Part shown: one piece after another, positions 45,427 through 57,930 of the stretch
Numbering within the stretch: the first letter of the stretch is position 1
Layout: the number at the start of each line of letters is the position of its first letter
Assembly: GCF_037975245.1 (NCBI RefSeq)
Contig: NC_092576.1
Span: 1,068,501 to 1,132,500, forward strand
Source: Apostichopus japonicus
Taxonomy: Eukaryota > Echinodermata > Holothuroidea > Aspidochirotida > Stichopodidae
Direction: 5' to 3'
DNA length: 64,000 nucleotides
The notes under the pieces: model-generated
The model's input: the letters and a program-made list of their open reading frames with translations, nothing else
What the model was told of the DNA's origin: nothing
The model's database searches: none
Position numbers and translations under genes: made by a program

Positions 45427-45432
45427 AATAAA
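45427..45432 (+). terminator. Poly(A) signal AATAAA
   Basis: Canonical hexamer 34 nt after the stop codon of the immune gene. Another AATAAA lies near 45587, so two 3' UTR lengths are possible. Confidence 0.65.
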
Positions 45433-48400
45433 AGGGTGAATACAATTACTCAGACAGTGTAATGAAGATAGAAAATAGATGAAATATGAAACTTTTGGGT
45501 CTATAGGTTCTGTAACCTCATCTTCCTTTGTTTCAAAGTATTTGCAAGTGATGTACAATAATGAAATTTATCTATGAGGCATCAAATAAATATGGATAAT
45601 TTAGTTTTATATCATAATTATGTACAGTAATGTAAAATTATGATAAATTTTGAAATTTTTTGTCTGATGTTGAGATATAATGAAATATTACTGAAATTGC
45701 CGACCAAACACAAGCAGCTGGTTTTGAATATGCAAATAAGGTTAGGGTTTTTATATCATAATTATGTTAATATGATTATTATTTTATATCAGATTTATGT
45801 TAATTTAAATTTGATGAAATTTAAACAGATGTCAAATGTCTTTCTTTTACTGTTCAAAGCAACAAGCAGTTGTAATGTCTTCATGATAATGTGTGCATAT
45901 CTTTGTTGTTAACATTCCCATCTAAAGTTTTGAAATAGTTTTTTTCCCTACTTTTTGGCAAATTTAGAAGCACAGCTGATGGCCATGATTTTGACGAAAA
46001 TTACTTTTAATATCATTAGGTACCATACTTCTCAAACAGTATGCAGGAACCTGAGTGTCACTAAAATAGATTAAACAATCTTGCCTTACAGTGGGTTGTT
46101 CGATTGTTTGTTTCTTTGAGTTGATAATTAATGAACGTCTCTGATATTGTAATTTGGATACTGCGCAAACAAGTTTAAAGATTTGCATTGACATCATTAC
46201 TTAACCCCTCAAAGCAAATGCACACTCACTTCTACAATGTCTAGATCACCAGGTAGCCATTAGGCACAGTATATTGCTCTCTCAGTTACTGACATTATGG
46301 TCTACCACCCTCCTCCTCAGTGTAATGTAGTAAAGATGAAGTAGTATACCGCCACTTTTCTGCTATTAACTATATAGACAGAATTGGACAAAAACGGACA
46401 GTTTAAAGATTAGAATATAGTCCCAGGAGCATGATAACACACGTCTCTTGTTTGATCTCTGCATCTTTGTTCATTCTTTATTAGTACCCTTACCTAACAC
46501 CGAAGGATATCACACTCAGTATACCTAGTACAATATTAAGGAAAATATTTTAATGCACATTTATCTGAAATATGTATCTTTATCTGACATTTATACTCAG
46601 CTATAGCCACTTTGAAGAAATAAAATATTATCAAGTAGTGTGAAATTTTTATTTAATAATAATTTTTTATTTTTTAATCTCCTCCTAAAAGAAAATGTCT
46701 TTCTCTCTGATAATGGATTTACCCCCCCCCCCCCAAAAAAAATAGTACTTATAATTGGTAAGGCACCAACTCTAAGATAGCAGAAAACTACTTTTAATCT
46801 CATTAGGTACTAGTTTTCTCAAACTAGTGTCTAATTACCGACGGTAGCAAGCTGTGTGTGCATTTTCTGGGATCGATAGTGATGTCTAACACTTCTGTTA
46901 CACCTCATTGGAGACTAGGTCAGATTACCGGCATGAGACGTTTCTTTGTGTGCGAGTCTTCACACCCTTTATTGATGGCACATTTATCTGAAATATATAT
47001 CTTTATCTGACATTTATACTCAGCTATAGCCACTTTGAAGACAACGAAATATTATCAAGTAGTGTGAAATTTTTATTTAATCATAATTTTTTTATGACAA
47101 TGCCATTAAATAATCTACTTGCCTTTAAAAAACAACATATCTTCCTCTATGATAATGGATTTACCCCCAAAAATAGTTATAATTGGTAAGGTACCGACTC
47201 TAAGATAGCAGAGAAGGGCTAGTTTGACATGAATCAATTGTAGCCACTACCGACGTTATTGGCCAGCAATAATTGCTGTGATTATCAAGTCCCAAGCCCA
47301 TTCGATAACACCATACAAGAATGTTATGTAAGACAAGTGGATTTTAACTTAGTCCAAATTTTGAAGGATATTTTTGTAAGGTGACTTAAAGTGCCTTTAA
47401 GAAAGTACATGACTAATAATGGTAAAGTACTTTTTATATGTTTGGTATATTGAATAAAGTTGTCATACGTCTTCCCCACTTTTGCTTGCCACCTGTTTGT
47501 TGTTTTTGTTTTCTGTTTGCTATAGATCAGCTTAAAGGGGACAATCACTGGACATAAATAACTCAAGCACTACAGTTGCAAAAATCACTGGAAAAAGAGA
47601 AGAAAATAACTTCTTCAAACTTGAACTACTGATGACCAATGTATCAATTTTAGACACTACTTTCCTAATTGGCAATATTTTTGACTCCTAGGCCACTATA
47701 TAAAACTTATATACAACAATATGTTGGGAAAGGTCATTAACATAGTCAACAATTAAAGCACAAGTGTTCCTACCACTGACGAGGCACTCTCAAGACACCA
47801 GCAATTATATTGGTTCTCAGCATACAGGGGCTGACTGGAATAAAACCTGACACCGGGAATTATCATCATGTTGGGCCCCCAATATATCAACATCCACCTC
47901 GCAAAAGAGCTTTCCATATAGAGAAAACGTGGAACAATAAAGTCATTAACAGGAATATGCTTAGTACAGCATATGACACTAATGAGAAGTATAAGAAGCC
48001 TACCCAAACCACATGCCTTTGAAAAGAGGAAAATGAACATTAGCTTTGTTCAAGACATGATTGAAAAGGCCCCTACATTTGGGCCCAATATTGGCAAATA
48101 TTTGTGTCTGATGCTAGGCATAAGTGTTATTGCAGTGGACCTCTACATCAGTTTTCACAATTTCAATTTGAACTAACCTTAAACCTTGTGCACTGACTTC
48201 TCAACTGTGTATGAGTATTATGGAAACAGCATAGGTGGAAACCCTGGGAAATTTCCCGGTGGGCCAGTCTGCCCCTGACAGCACATGAGTGCTCTTGGAT
48301 GTTGCAGGTTGTTTTTTAAGTTATGAGCTATTTCAAAATAGGGAATGAAATATAAATTGCATTTGTAATAGAAAAGATTTGTGATTCAACTGCAAGACAA

Positions 48401-48750
48401 AACAAATGCTAATGAAGCAACTGGACACTGTAACACTTTTGCGAAAAATAGAATACCACCAGTTGACATAGAATATTGTAATGCCAACCGCGGAAAACTT
48501 AAAGCAACCTTCAACCTGTACAGCAATGATGAAGACGGAAGATTAATTCCGTTTGTTCATTTGATTAATGATTTGTATACTGATATGTTGATTGATTAGA
48601 TGATCCAAACAAAACACAATTTGAGGTACAATGACAGACTCAAAGAAATATAAACCAAATTAAAAAAACAGTGAAGAATTCTGTCGTGTGGCTATTACTT
48701 TGCTGTAGCTACAATTATGTACACTGTAGTTTTTAAGTATTATATTACCA
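45433..48750. other. Gene-poor interval after the immune gene
   Basis: No supported gene. A block of about 235 bp is present twice in direct orientation at about 46555-46790 and 46977-47215 (shared phrases CATTTATCTGAAATAT, CAGCTATAGCCACTTTGAAG, TATCAAGTAGTGTGAAA, GATAATGGATTTACCCCC, TAATTGGTAAGG). Isolated open frames near 47810 and 48381-48599 have no recognisable domain. Confidence 0.55.
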
Positions 48751-48751
48751 G

Positions 48752-49045
48752 GCGCGTAGCCAAGGGGGGGGGGGGCAAAGGGGAAACCGAGCCCCCCTTG
48801 AGCATATTTTTTGTACGTTTTTATGAAATTGCTAAGTAATTTCAAAAAGAAAATGCTTAGATGCAACTTGCAAGGCCTGGGAAGTGCCATTTCAAGCGAT
48901 CTGGGAGGCATTTTCGGCCAAAATTTTATTGTTACGCTTTGGCCAACTCATGGTGGCGCTTCGCTTAGATAGTTTCCAATGCCGAATCTACGGCTCTGAT
49001 AATTTGCCTACAAGTTCGCCCCTCCCTTGGCAAATTCCTGGCTAG
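48752..49045 (-). mobile_element. GCGCCACC-family short repeat (inverted copy)
   Basis: Runs from CAGGCGCGTAGCCAAGG to TTGGCAAATTCCTGGCTAGG, includes a poly-G/poly-C patch, and matches the pieces at 10811-10870 plus 16429-16700 in reverse orientation. It provides an uninterrupted version of the site into which the 5.55-kb element inserted. hAT-like ends, non-coding. Confidence 0.7.
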
Positions 49046-49094
49046 GTGCATGTTTATGAACCTGCGTCATGGGTTGGGGCTATTGGGGCTGCAG

Positions 49095-49677
49095 AAAGAA
49101 GACCGAGAGCATATGAGTCGAACAGCTCAATTGGCAGATAAAGAAAGCAAATTTGTTCAACTGGCAGTTTTCAAAAGCACAATTAAAACCACATCAATGA
49201 TCCTGGAAAATTGATCTAGGGGAATCCCCTAATTATGTGACAGAATCGGTGGTGCCCTTGAACAACGTTGATAACCACAATACTCATGCTGTGACTGATT
49301 GCACGTTAGGTCTGGGCCTAAGCTAGACAGTAACGAAACCGTGAGCCTAGCTTAACAGTATAAATTCACTGCCGTACACCTACGTGATAAACATTTAAAG
49401 AAATACACTAACTACCGTACAGTACTTGACTTACACACTCGCTGACCTAACATACTATATTATGCGTTACACAAGTTGTAACATATTTTTATCTTGTAGA
49501 ATCCGGTCGTTTGCCTTAAAATCATCAACCATGACTTGGTCAAATCAAATCTAGAGATGTTTTAATACAACCGTTTGAATTTATGGTTTATAACGTTAAC
49601 TATTTCATGTAAACTCACTTGTAGAAAGGATACCGAGAACATAGGAGTCGAACAGCTCAATTGGCAGATATAGCAAG
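49095..49677. repeat. Two copies of a ~50-bp direct repeat
   Basis: At 49095-49147 and 49624-49677: ACCGAGA-x-CATA-x-GAGTCGAA then CAGCTCAATTGGCAGATA. The AGCTCAATTGGCAGA part resembles a tRNA A-box region, but no B box follows. The rest of the interval to 50440 has no recognisable gene. Confidence 0.6.
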
Positions 49678-50444
49678 CGCGCGTGCACGACGTACGTACG
49701 TTCCTACGCAGACCTACTAGTACTAAGGCACGTACGCATGTACACATATAGAGCGCGTTTCGGTGCTAGTAATATATATGGAACGCCAAATTGATATATT
49801 TTGTAGGGGTACCTATTTTTCCGTGCAACAATCCTAGCACAAGTTTAAGGTCCACACAGTTTATAATTATACGTAGGCCTACTTGGCTAAAACTTCGGAT
49901 CACTTCAAACAAGACTAAACGCCCAATTATCCAAAAATTGTCCAGACTTGTATTAAAATATTAACAATGTTATAATAAATATGACAGCAATGATTAGCAA
50001 GCAGAAACTTGACTATTCATAATCACGTAAAGCAGCTTTGGCTTTCTTGGCATTAGCAATTCAATTACCCTCGGTCATATCTATAGGCGCTATAAATATA
50101 CACAAATGTTACGCTGTGGCTTGTAATACGTTGTTAAATTAAATTAGTGTAACCTTGTGGTAGAGATTAACACAAGTAAACATTAAGTACAAGTTTATTA
50201 GTCGACATCACAGCATACTCCTTCGACTGCGTTAACGGTACACAGAATTCTACATTCTCTTCATCTTATAGTATTTAACTCATTTTACCCTAAATGAAAC
50301 AAAATATGTAACAAAGCTTAAGTAATTAGTGATTGTTACGATTATCGTTAAAATAATTTACAGAAAGTAAACAATTTCTGTACAAGAACCGCCGTTATTT
50401 CAATTCTGTCTAGTGCAAAGCTACCATCAATCTCTCCGCCTGTT

Positions 50445-51442
50445 CACTGGCGGATCCAATGGGGGCCAAGGGGGGCCATGCCCCCCCCCCACCCCAAAGG
50501 TGAGCCAAAAAGTGTTTCCGAACATCCGCTAAATCATATGATTGGAAATTTAAAAAAATCGAGAGGAATAGCAGTGGTAGACTAGTCTAAACCTTTTCGT
50601 TTTCTGGTTTAAAATTAAATGCAGAGCTCCCAACTGACCCGCAATTCGCGGGAATTAGACCCGCATTCTAACACCCAAACCCGCTGACCCGCACAAGCGT
50701 CCGGAAAAACCGCATTGTAATTGTCAAGTATACATAAAAAATTTGCATCAAATTTTGACTAGCATCCATCATTTCTTTAGCATTTAGCATTATAGAGTAT
50801 AAAACCTCCTTTACAGCATCATTTGAACCTCAAATTAGCCTATATTTCTTTTCATTGGGGCGAGCAGCGAACATTTTCATGCCACGGGAAAGAATGAATT
50901 ATCACCTACTATTCAATTTATTGATGTTACACAAAAAAAAAATGCATATTTCTCAGAAATTTTGGGTGACAAAAGCCTTTCTAAGTGCCACCATTTTACA
51001 TGTAGGCATCACCAGGATTCCAAAAAATCAAAAGGGGAGGGGGACACCCCCTCCCCTTATACCCCTCCCCCAGGACGGCGGTTCGTGGCATGGACCAGCA
51101 TTTGCCTTCTCAAGAGTTGGGAGCTATGTAAATGTATGAGCATGAGGATTTACAGTTTAACACCATTTTGCAGTTACAGGCTGGTTGTAAGAAATTTATA
51201 ACCTATGAGAAATAAAATTTCTTGAGAAAGATGATCCCAACTTTGTTTTATAAATATTTTAGAAAATTACACCTGGGAAACATTTTTTTTAGAAGTAAAT
51301 TAACATCACCATTGTACACTTTTGGCGCACCAAATTGCATCTGAGGGCATTCAGCAATAGAAAATTTTCCTTAGACCCCTCCACCATATCACTCTAATGC
51401 CACTTTGGCCCCTCCGAAACAAAGGCCCTGGATCCGCCAGTG
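50445..51442. mobile_element. 998-bp hAT-type non-autonomous element
   Basis: Inverted termini CACTGGCGGATCCA and TGGATCCGCCAGTG are perfect over 14 bp. The 8-bp target duplication CGCCTGTT is intact on both sides (50437-50444, 51443-51450). 8-bp duplications are the hallmark of hAT insertions. Poly-G/poly-C patches near 50462-50500 and a GGACACCCCCTCCCC patch near 51040 lie inside. No transposase. Exact duplication suggests a fairly young insertion. Confidence 0.9.
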
Positions 51443-51450
51443 CGCCTGTT

Positions 51451-52744
51451 ATGCTCAACTCTGTAAAACAACTTTGTAAAGCGACAAGCAGTGGCGTGAC
51501 AAGTTCAAATTATGAGCGCTGATTGGTCAACATACCAATCTCCCGAGTGTCGCGCTTACTTGCTATTGGCTGCCTCCGTCTGCAACTAGTACTACTGCAT
51601 GCAACAAGGCTTCAATTTCAATTTGCACCGCTCTCCGAGCTAAGAAAAGAAATCCTCAACAATAATTTCAAGCGATGCAGTTTTTGTTATAACATAGCCT
51701 ACTTATTGTGAAAGGAATCATTTCATTACTTGTGACAAACAGGAGCAAGACCGACATACATATCATTTATGCAGGCTGAATATCTTCTCTGTTGATATGC
51801 CCTAAAATCAGAAAAGAAAAGATAAACATACTTTATGTATCAAGTGATTAGCCCTCATAGCGAACAGAAGTTAAATCGTAGCCTACCGCTCAGGGACTTA
51901 CTTTCTTAAGTTTAACCAATAATACATGTTCAGAGGACAGCTTAATTTACACCCACAATCTATATCCAAAACCCATGAAAACAATATAGTGTTGTTTTCA
52001 AGTACAAATGTAATGTATACTCTTGGCCCACAGATAAAGCAACCTACATTCTTATTCATTAGCCCAAATGCAGCTGAACTTGGTTCGGAAGAAAAAAGGT
52101 CCCCCATCCCAAACAGGCTAAATAAACCTGGTACTGACTTATGTGGGCAAGGGCAAGGCCACCTAAGGGATAACATTGTAACAAATTTTCATGATCTTAC
52201 TTGTCAAAGGGTTTGATTGCGGCAACAATACCCATGCATCAGGCGCGGTTGCAAGGATATCATTCCTTTTATTTTGTAGCCTTTAAAACACTTGATAAAA
52301 ATACAAACAAAAGGATTTCTCCTGTTGGATTTTTCCCCCTCCCGCAAGTATGGCCATAGCTAGGTACATTGTCAAATCAGAAGAAATCGACTGCCCCATT
52401 ACGGCGTCTTGTTTTGAAATTGCCGGCCGTATCTTGATAGCACCGTGAAATATCCGCAGTATTCACCTTGCAAAAAATATGCAATTTGTCTTCTGTTGTC
52501 AATTCCGTTATCAAGTTTGGAAAGGCTCGTTAAGTCTCTTTCTGAAGGAGCCATGGCCTTGGCCATTAATACGACCCTCTTCTTTCTGCGCCGTGGCCTT
52601 CGTCTTTTCATCAGGAGAAGCACGAATTGCGATGATGCTACAGCCTCCATGTCACACATATTTATCGCATACGACTGTCGTGTCGTGTAAAGACAAGTTA
52701 TTCAAATGGAACAACTTTCTAACTGTGCGTGATAAATCGTGCGC
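51451..52744. other. No recognisable gene
   Basis: Short open frames on both strands (for example 51926-52216 and 52445-52690) lack domains, and several overlap on opposite strands. No repeat boundary was defined here. Confidence 0.5.
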
Positions 52745-52752
52745 GACTCAGG

Positions 52753-54232
52753 CAGGGACGTCGCTAGAGTGAGGGGGTGTCTCACCCCCCCCCCCAATCT
52801 TGTTAAAAATAGGAACGATAGTTGGAAAATTTGAGTGCGAAGGTCGGAATTTCCGACTGTCGCCAGCTTCAATTCGGAATTTCCGACTGTCGCACTCTAA
52901 TTTTTCTGACTGTCGCACTCTTATTTTCATGTTCTTGTTATTTGTGAGTGGCATAAAATTTTCGATCAAAATTGACCTTTAATCAGTCATATTTACCACG
53001 TTTTCCTCGTCACATTGAGAAATTGTATCTCGCGATCCTTATACTCCACCATACAAAACTTCGTATATGATTTTGAATACTCTAAAAAAAATACGTTCGC
53101 CAGCTTCAACTCGGATCATTTATGTATTAATGTTGCTATTGGGTGGTTCGACCCTGTTCGCTAGCTTCAAGTTAGTTCAGGATATACCCGGCACGTAGCC
53201 AGGGGCAGCAGGGGAGCGACTGCTCCCCCCTTTTGAGTGTCGACAAAAAATGTTTAAAACTGTTGTTTTTTAGCATGGTATTTTGTCAGTGCTCTTTTGA
53301 TCTTGAATACTTTTCGGCTCCGTTAACTCGATTATAATCGTAATAACATTCAGGCCTGCTGATTCAACTACTTACCTAGTTTGGCAGATGGCAGATGCTA
53401 AATTTAGCCTATAGCCTTTTTCGAAACTACAGTTGGCCACTGCGTAATAAAATACATATCTACCTAACCTCACTCGATGGAATGTCACGAATCGTGTGCA
53501 CAACGACGACGACAACGTGCGTTCTCATCCTTTCTATGATTCGTCATAAGTTGTTGCACGAACAGCATGTTATGAAGCTAAGCAAGCAATCGTACGTGTT
53601 ACGCACTTCCTGTAAATAATTATTACACTGCTAATACACGGCGATAACGATATATATATTTTTTTTAGGCCACTGCAAATCTGGCTGTCTTACAAAATAT
53701 GAAAGTTTATATTGTCCATCAGTTAAGTTCGTCAAATGTATTGAAGTCCAGACATTGGACAATAAACAAGAATCATCCTTCTGGAAATTTTTTAAAAGAG
53801 CACTATGTTTGTCTTTCTGATATATTATATAAAAGGACACCCTCTCCCCTTACACCCCTCCCCCATATCAATCGCAAAAGGTGTTCCCCCTTTCAAATTC
53901 CTGGCTACGTCGTTGGGATATATACATTGTCTCTATGGTATACAATAAAAACACTCAATGCTCATCTACGGAAGTTTAAAAAGGCCATCAACATAAGCAA
54001 AAACTTTGCCCCATAAGGTACAAATGTATCGAAAAAAGTGCGGAACAAAAGTGCAGTCGCGAAAGATGGGGTGTCTGACTGACACTGACCGTATCATTGA
54101 CGATTAGTGCGGGGGGGGGGGGGGGGGTAAAAGGCAGCAGTAGGAATTTTCTGGCTCCAAAACCCATCCAGTTGGAATTTCAGCCACTACACCCCCCCCC
54201 CCCCCAATCATCAGGCCTTAGCTACGTCCCTG
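52753..54232. mobile_element. 1480-bp hAT-type element (outer)
   Basis: Termini CAGGGACGTCGCTA and, reversed, CAGGGACGTAGCTA. Target duplication GACTCAGG (52745-52752) against GACTCGGG (54233-54240), one mismatch. Contains three copies of a GGAATTTCCGACTGTCGC-type phrase at 52845-52918 and a poly-G/poly-C pair near 54110 and 54190. Non-coding, and interrupted by a second element at 53188-53915. Confidence 0.82.
53188..53915. mobile_element. Nested hAT-like element (inner)
   Basis: Ends contain GCACGTAGCCAGG and the inverse CCTGGCTACGTCG. The flanks GGATATAC (53180-53187) and GGATATAT (53916-53923) fit an 8-bp duplication with one mismatch. It lies inside the element at 52753-54232 and so is younger. 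Boundaries are less sharp than for the outer element. Confidence 0.6.
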
Positions 54233-54434
54233 GACTCGGGAAACCTCATTTACTCGCTGCGCGATTCCTGGCGTCTTGTAATATGCTCTACTTTTATCGT
54301 CAAGTTGCTCACGATTCATTTCCTGCGAAAAGTCCATTCACACGCCACGAATTCGTCGCGCACGTCTGTCGTGCACGACAAATTGTGAGGAAAGGACCAC
54401 AACATATGATGATGTAACTGATGATCTAATTTTG

Positions 54435-54539
54435 TACGATCATGTACTAAAAAGTTACGATCATGTACTAGAAATACACGATCATGTACAGAAACTTTAC
54501 GATCATGTTCTAAGCATATACGATCATGTTTTGTACTAC
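54435..54539 (+). repeat. Five 21-bp tandem units
   Basis: Exact 21-bp period, each unit starting (T/C)ACGATCATGT. The heptad YDHVLKS-type open frame through it is a by-product of the period being a multiple of three. Likely transposase-binding subterminal repeats, given the inverted set at the other end. Confidence 0.9.
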
Positions 54540-55060
54540 AAACGTCTACAAAAGATTTGGGTCTCCAAAGGCATCTGTAAAAATAAGGCTATACAAAACA
54601 CTGGTACTACCGGTCCTACTATATGAATGCGAGACCTGGAAAATGAATAAGGGGGATGAAAAGAAAAGTGATATTTTTCACAACAAATGCCTCAGGAGAG
54701 TGCTAGGGATACGATGGCAAGAACGGGTCAGCACAAAGGAACTGCTAAAGAGAGCAAAAATGGGACCACTAAGCATCGAAATTAAGAATAGAAGATGGAA
54801 ATTCATTGGGCATATATTGCGCCAAAACCCTAACAACGACAGCAACATCAGCATGACTTGGGCACCAGAGGGCAGGAGAAAGAGAGGGCGACCAAAAACA
54901 ACATGGCGCAGGACAGTAGACAAAGAAAGAGAGGGGCTGGTTCGCCATCCTGGAATGAGGCCAGAAACGCAGTTGCCGACCGAGATAAACGGAGACGATC
55001 TCTGGAGGCCTTATTTGCCTCTAGGCAAGAAGAACACAGATGATGATGACTACAAACGTA
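54540..55060 (+). pseudogene. Non-LTR retrotransposon reverse transcriptase, C-terminal fragment
   Basis: Encodes VKIRLYKTLVLPVLLYECET, FHNKCLRRVLGIRWQERVST, KELLKRAKMGPLSIEIKNRR, WKFIGHILRQNP, and RRKRGRPKTTWRRTV. These are the thumb and tail region of LINE proteins found widely in marine invertebrates and often annotated as endonuclease-reverse transcriptase. The frame shifts after about 54930, with the usual SWNEARN-A-DRDKRR ending in the next register. 5'-truncated, as expected for LINE copies, and dead. Confidence 0.85.
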
Positions 55061-55550
55061 CGATGTACTACATTATTCATTTAAAGTGAGTTATAATACC
55101 GCACATAGAGTGCTACTGCTAGCTTAGCCCTAGGCTAGGCTCAAACTCAAAGACCCATATCTCTCGTGCACAAAATAACTTCATGGCCCAGGTCACTTTA
55201 TTCTCTATTAAGGTCCATTGGTGCCAATTGTGCCATATACATCAATCGCGCTGACCAGTACTGTATATTTCTGGCAGATTCAGAGTGAGACTAATAGAAA
55301 GGGGCTTAATAATAATTAAAACTATGTTGGCCTAAGGCTATAGTTTAGCCTTTAAGTCGCTCAGATAAAACTATAGTTCATCAAATGTCAAAAATATCCT
55401 TATTGGTATAAATGCCTCTGTAGTTGTAACAAAAAAATGACGTCATGCAGATTGCTTCTACTAGTAGTAGGCTACTAACTTGTTGTTAAAGTAGACTCTG
55501 TACTGTGCGTAGGCATTAGCTTAGGCCGTTATGCGCCCTAGGCTAGTTAT

Positions 55551-56196
55551 CAAGGGCGGCGGAACCGGGGAGGCACAGGGGGCACGTGCCCCCCCCCCCC
55601 CCACTTTTCCTCAGGTTAAAAATGTGCCCTTTTTCTACATAAAAATTGAGGTGTCTCAAGTAAGCAGCCAGGGAACCAGAATGAACACTAGGGAAGGGCC
55701 GTTTCCGGCCATCTGAGGGGTTTGTAAAACCACAAATTTTCTTGTACGCTCCGCGCCAACCGATGGTGGCGCTCCGCTCAGATAGTCGCGCATACAACTT
55801 TGCAAATCCTGGCTACGCCCCTGACTTTTAATGAATTTCTGTGGGTCAAACTCAAAGCTATTTCGAATGGAAAAAATTTGTTAAGATATTAACAAGAATA
55901 AACTCTAATTCGGAAGATTCCTACTTCAGCAACTAGCATGATTTCAACTCATTTTGTCTCAAAAGAAAACTTGTTCCTTGTTTCCCATTTTGCACATTGG
56001 ATATTGCAGTGCTAGTATGCATATTTACCTTGAAGGGGGGGGGGCGGCGTTGATGGAGTGATGTGTATACGCAAATGAGAGTTATAAAGGGTACTAAATA
56101 TAAGGCTGCATCAGTCCAATCGAATTTCTGCAAAGTGCCCTTTGATGTCGGTGCCCCCCCCCCCCCCCCAGATTAAAAGTGCTTCCGCCGCCCTTG
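55551..56196. mobile_element. 646-bp hAT-type element
   Basis: Termini CAAGGGCGGCGGAA and TTCCGCCGCCCTTG are perfect 14-bp inverted repeats, with exact 8-bp duplication CTAGTTAT at 55543-55550 and 56197-56204. Interior shares the GCGCCACC and GCTACGCCCCTGAC phrases of other repeats here, plus poly-C patches. Non-coding. Nested in the 54391-56873 element, so younger. Confidence 0.9.
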
Positions 56197-56215
56197 CTAG
56201 TTATGCTATGCTCAC

Positions 56216-56330
56216 CAGTTACAACTGAAGTAACATCCTTCTTCCTAATTCCCAAGGATGACCTAATGCGTTTCAAAGTTGTTACGCATATATCGAGCAT
56301 ATCTGCCATTTCCTCTTTAGTAAAGCCCAT
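56216..56330 (-). CDS. Helix-turn-helix exon of the 2.5-kb element
   Basis: Minus strand, donor ACTG|GTGAGC below 56216. Encodes MGFTKEEMADMLDICVTTLK then RIRSSLGIRKKD, preceded in frame by GFPRCYRKTIRGVVK. The pattern GFT-x-x-E-(I/M)-A-x-x-L-x-(V/I)-x-x-x-T-(V/L)-x-R is the resolvase-like HTH found at the N-terminus of integrase-type transposases. Probably the DNA-binding start of the element's own transposase; the rest is not found. Confidence 0.5.
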
Positions 56331-57599
56331 TTTAACAACTCCTCTAATCGTTTTTCTGTAGCATCTTGGGAATCCGTTTCTTATAGCAAGTAGTAGTAAA
56401 TTGTTTTATTTTAAAAATCCCGCGTAGGCTAAGTTAGGTAGGCCTATATACTAAAGTATAGGCTAGCCCTATCGTTACATGTATTATTATTTCGACGAAA
56501 GTATATATGACTACGTACGTCGAGACTAACCTTAGTACCACGGAGCAAAATAATAGCGACCCCGTGTATTCATCCAATATAAGCACCGCCCCAATAGACA
56601 CTTACATATTGATATTCATTCGCGTATTCAAGCGACAATACTGGATGATCATACGTCACTTTTTTGGTAAATTACGCTTTTTTATCATCATCACAAGTTT
56701 TCAGTACATGATCGTATATGTTTTAATGTACATCTTAAGTTTTTAGTACATCATCGCATGCTTTGATGTACATCTTAAATTTGAGTACATAATCGTAAAT
56801 TTTTGGTACATGATCGTAAGTTTTTTAGTACCTGAACGTATAAAATGAGATCATCATATGTTGTGGTCCTTTTCGCGTTCCATACTAATGTGTACTACTA
56901 TGGACAACGAACTAAAACTTTCTGTTGGATAATTAGTTATTCGTGAAATTTCCTGTGATAAAGAAATCTGTTGAAACCAGAATATTTGTATATGGATGTT
57001 TGTCAATAATTTTTGTTATTTCATTTTCACATCCTATCAAAAGTGAGAATAATGCAATTACCGTAATCTCGAGCATTTGCTGCTCAACCTTGAGAAACCC
57101 TATCACTGTTAAATGCATATCTTCATGAGTGCCTCCGAACACAAGACTACAAAATTCCCATTGTTTATGAGCAAAATACCCGAAACTATTCTCTCATAAT
57201 GACAATACCAGCGCCGTTGGAGCAGGAGGTCGGAGGCGAATAGGAATCGATGATTTCATAACTCTATCGATCATCATACATAACTTTGCGCTGTCTTTTC
57301 TAGTCAGTTTTGCCTACCAACTGAGGCGGGCCCTTTTCCCGATGTATCACGTGACTCTCGTTTAAGCGTTTCATCCAAACACACAGTAAATCAACAGAGT
57401 GACGATCTTTCCGAAGGTGAAATAGTTTATCTTTGACGATACTCTCACATGCATGGATTTTCGAATGGCTCAAGAAAACAACGGATGATGAACTCAGCTC
57501 TCTTGTGATTGGCTGAATAGCATCGCTCGTGTCTATGCAAATTACGGATTTTTGAGAGCATGGTAAATAAAAAACTACGAGCTAGGCGCACAGAAATGA

Positions 57600-57632
57600 T
57601 TAATTTCTGTGGCTAGTTGCCACAGAAATTAA
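57600..57632. repeat. Perfect 14-bp stem hairpin
   Basis: TTAATTTCTGTGGC, loop TAGTT, then GCCACAGAAATTAA. A further half-arm AATTTCTG follows directly. Function unknown; it may be a MITE remnant. Confidence 0.85.
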
Positions 57633-57930
57633 TTTCTGTGCTATAATTTGAATAACAAATAAATTTCGTTACAATATGAAGCCAGTAGCGGAGGTGGACT
57701 GTGATGTGACGTCATAAGTCTAATTGTCATATAACCAATCACACTGTTATATTATATGCCAATCAGATAAGATGCTGGTTAGCCAATTACATCCCATGTA
57801 TGTAATTATAAGTACAAATATACGCTACCGTACTATCACTCTCCATGCTTGCTGCTACTCCTTGCGGATATACCCTACACATCATTGTTTATGGTTATTT
57901 ACGTTACGTGAAATATATACATTCAAGAAT

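Larger units (their letters stand above)
54391..56873. mobile_element. 2.5-kb TIR element with 21-bp subterminal repeats
   Basis: Left end AAAGGACCACAACATATGAT and right end ATCATATGTTGTGGTCCTTT are inverted repeats of about 23 bp. Inside the left end lie five head-to-tail 21-bp units (TACGATCATGTACTAAAAAG type, 54435-54539). The right end has the same motif inverted (56697-56840, GTACATGATCGTA). Contents: a LINE 3' fragment, an 8-bp-duplication hAT element and a minus-strand helix-turn-helix exon. No target duplication was identified with confidence. Superfamily not assigned. Confidence 0.75.

Noticed and set aside
52399-52690. Overlapping basic open frames on both strands
   Set aside because: Opposite-strand frames overlap, no motifs, no splice context.
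54432-54626. Heptad-repeat (YDHVLKS) protein
   Set aside because: Explained fully by the 21-bp tandem DNA repeat; 21 is divisible by three, so any frame stays open.
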